Assembly: GCA_900554855.1 (NCBI GenBank)
Contig: USIZ01000064.1
Coordinates: 1 to 7,134 of the forward strand
Reading direction: 5' to 3'
DNA length: 7,134 bases
DNA from: an uncultured Eubacteriales bacterium
GTDB lineage: Bacteria > Bacillota > Clostridia > Oscillospirales > Oscillospiraceae
Shown here: positions 6,127 to 7,134 of the stretch, piece by piece
Layout: each line of letters begins with the position of its first letter
Position numbering within the stretch: the first letter of the stretch is position 1
The notes under the pieces: generated by a model
The model's input: only the letters and a program-made list of their open reading frames with translations
Databases searched by the model: none
Told to the model about the DNA's origin: nothing
Made by a program: the position numbers and the translations under genes

Positions 6127-6147
6127 AGCGGGATACCCTCGCATCTG

Positions 6148-6178
6148 TGCATAACTTTCCCCTTACGTGCGCATACTG
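6148..6178 (+). promoter_or_regulatory. sigma-G-like forespore promoter of gerA
   Basis: There is a -35 TGCATA (6148-6153), an 18-bp spacer and a -10 CATACTG (6172-6178). This fits the Bacillus sigma-G pattern (GMATR, 18 bp, CATNMTA) at every position but the last, and matches the forespore expression known for GerA-family receptors. Transcription would start near 6185, inside or next to the Shine-Dalgarno, giving an unusually short leader. Confidence 0.65.
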
Positions 6179-6183
6179 GCGGG

Positions 6184-6191
6184 AAAGGAGG
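6184..6191 (+). promoter_or_regulatory. gerA ribosome binding site, favours GTG start at 6200
   Basis: AAAGGAGG is a near-perfect Shine-Dalgarno. It ends only 2 nt before the ATG at 6194 but 8 nt before the in-frame GTG at 6200, so spacing favours GTG. The difference is two residues. Confidence 0.65.
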
Positions 6192-6199
6192 CGATGCGC

Positions 6200-7134
6200 G
6201 TGCGCATTCCATATCATCCCCGGCGGCCGGAGCCGGAGGAAAAGCCCACGGGGACAGGGTTGGAACAGGTGTTCCGCCGTGCGGCGGACTTCCAGCGGCG
6301 CAGGCTGAAGCTCCGGGGCGGCGGCTGGGCGGAGCTGTACTGGCTGAACGGCATGGTGCGCACGGAGCGGCTCAACGACTATGTGATCCGTCCGCTGACC
6401 CTTCTCCCGCTGGAGGGCAAGCCGGTGGACGCGGTGCGGTCGGGCGGCGTATGGGCGTCGGAGGTCTCGACGCCGGAGACGCTGGAGCAGGCCGCGACGG
6501 CGCTGACGGAGGGGAGCTGTGCGCTGGCTCTGGACGGGAAGCTGCTGCTCATCCCGGTGCCCACCGAGGAAAAGCGGGGTGTGGAGAGCCCGGAGGACGA
6601 GCCCGACCTGAAGGGGCCGAAGGACTCCTTTGTGGAGGCGCTGCGCACCAACACCTCGCTGGTGCGTCGTCGGCTCCACAGTCCGAAACTGGCCATCCGC
6701 AGCTTCGTCGTGGGCCGGGAGAGCCGGACAAAGGTGGAGCTGTGCTGGCTGGAGGGGATCACGGATCCGGAACTGGTGGAGCGTGCCGCAGCGCGCATCG
6801 CGGCCATGGATGTGGACGCCCTGCTGGACACCCAGATGCTCACCGATACCCTGACCGACGGTGAGAACACGCTGTTTCCGCTGGCCCTGATTACTCAGCG
6901 GCCGGATCGGTTCTGCCAGGGACTGATGGACGGCCGGGTGGGGGTGTTCTGCGACGGCATCGCCCAGGGCTGGCTGCTGCCCGGTACGGCGGCGCTCTGT
7001 CTGCGCGCCCCTCAGGATCAGAACAACCAGTGGCTGGTGGTGCGGGCGCTGGCGGCGGTGCGCCTGCTCTGCGTGGCCGTCAGCCTTTTGCTCCCGGCGG
7101 GGTATATCGCCATGGCCGCCTTCCACTTCGGACT
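6200..7134 (+). CDS. GerA-family spore germination protein, A subunit (partial)
   Basis: This is the A subunit of a germinant receptor, which sits in the inner spore membrane with B and C partners and triggers germination on sensing nutrients. The gene runs off the right edge; 311 codons are visible. Numbered from the alternative ATG at 6194, the family features are LKGPKDSFVEALRTN (139-153), LVRRRLHSPKL (156-166) and VELCWLEGITDPELV (181-195). They continue with LITQRPDRFCQGLMDGRVGVF (232-252), a DG followed by LLP (254-263), and the first transmembrane segment (about 285-310). This is the soluble N-terminal domain plus the start of the membrane domain. The N-terminal 130 residues are Arg/Pro-rich at first and less conserved. 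Several GerA groups exist and the subgroup cannot be told. A sigma-G-like promoter lies just upstream; the B and C genes would be expected to the right. Confidence 0.93.
   Translation, partial: MRIPYHPRRPEPEEKPTGTGLEQVFRRAADFQRRRLKLRGGGWAELYWLNGMVRTERLNDYVIRPLTLLPLEGKPVDAVRSGGVWASEVSTPETLEQAATALTEGSCALALDGKLLLIPVPTEEKRGVESPEDEPDLKGPKDSFVEALRTNTSLVRRRLHSPKLAIRSFVVGRESRTKVELCWLEGITDPELVERAAARIAAMDVDALLDTQMLTDTLTDGENTLFPLALITQRPDRFCQGLMDGRVGVFCDGIAQGWLLPGTAALCLRAPQDQNNQWLVVRALAAVRLLCVAVSLLLPAGYIAMAAFHFG

Larger units (their letters stand above)
5889..6199. other. Divergent noc/gerA intergenic region
   Basis: This gap of about 300 bp has no convincing gene. From left to right it holds the noc ribosome binding site and an AT-rich noc leader (about 5901-5940) with TATA-like stretches but no good -35. 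Next come a leftward terminator (5964-5996), an unassigned stretch with a short inverted repeat (AGTTG/CAACT near 6043-6064), a dispersed-repeat-like core (6095-6126), the sigma-G-like promoter (6148-6178) and the gerA ribosome binding site. Long open frames crossing it on both strands lack family features and continue antisense or out of frame into gerA. Confidence 0.7.

Noticed and set aside
6146..6154. TGTGCATAA, matching the relaxed DnaA-box pattern
   Set aside because: A single 9-mer without a cluster or an AT-rich unwinding region is not evidence of an origin; it also coincides with the sigma-G -35 box.
5978..7126. A 382-residue open frame on the minus strand opposite gerA
   Set aside because: It is His/Arg/Gln/Pro-rich with no family features and lies antisense to clear GerA motifs; this is the usual shadow of GC-rich coding DNA.

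Overview
The window is a stretch of GC-rich chromosome from a spore-forming member of the Bacillota. An anaerobic gut clostridium of the Oscillospiraceae type (Flavonifractor/Lawsonibacter/Oscillibacter-like) is my best guess. The case rests on a chromosomal ParA/ParB pair with Bacillus-type parS sites, a Noc paralogue of ParB, and a GerA-family germinant receptor gene with a forespore-type promoter. Noc together with parAB is normally found close to oriC. The species assignment is inference.

Layout. Positions 20-5888 form a leftward (minus strand) block. In transcription order it runs noc (5888-5070), then a large split gene (4969-2470), then parA (2255-1506), a two-helix membrane protein resembling YcxB (1502-981), and parB (913-20). 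From about 6148 to the right edge the strand switches to a divergent GerA-type spore germination gene, which is cut off by the window end. The noc/gerA gap (5889-6199) holds a terminator pointing left, a dispersed-repeat fragment and a sigma-G-like promoter.

How it works together. ParA (a Walker ATPase) and ParB (a CTP-dependent clamp) act on parS to segregate the replication origin. Three perfect 16-bp parS sites lie in or beside the operon: one in the parB leader and two just upstream of the parA promoter, one of these inside a perfect 38-bp palindrome. Noc shares ParB's architecture but carries the four DNA-specificity residues of Noc proteins, so it should bind a different site and couple division to nucleoid position. 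GerA belongs to germination and is only a chromosomal neighbour.

The least understood part is 2470-4969. Two overlapping frames together read as one protein of 832 residues: a winged-helix-like N-terminus, a Pro/Glu-rich linker, a second small domain, then a DUF3825 domain. A single +1 shift at a C5 run (3778-3782) joins them, and that run sits inside a hairpin with an 11-bp stem. It may be a true frameshift mutation, a sequencing error, or less likely programmed +1 frameshifting at CCC-C. This gene and the YcxB-like protein are the two uncharacterised members of an otherwise classical chromosome-segregation cluster.
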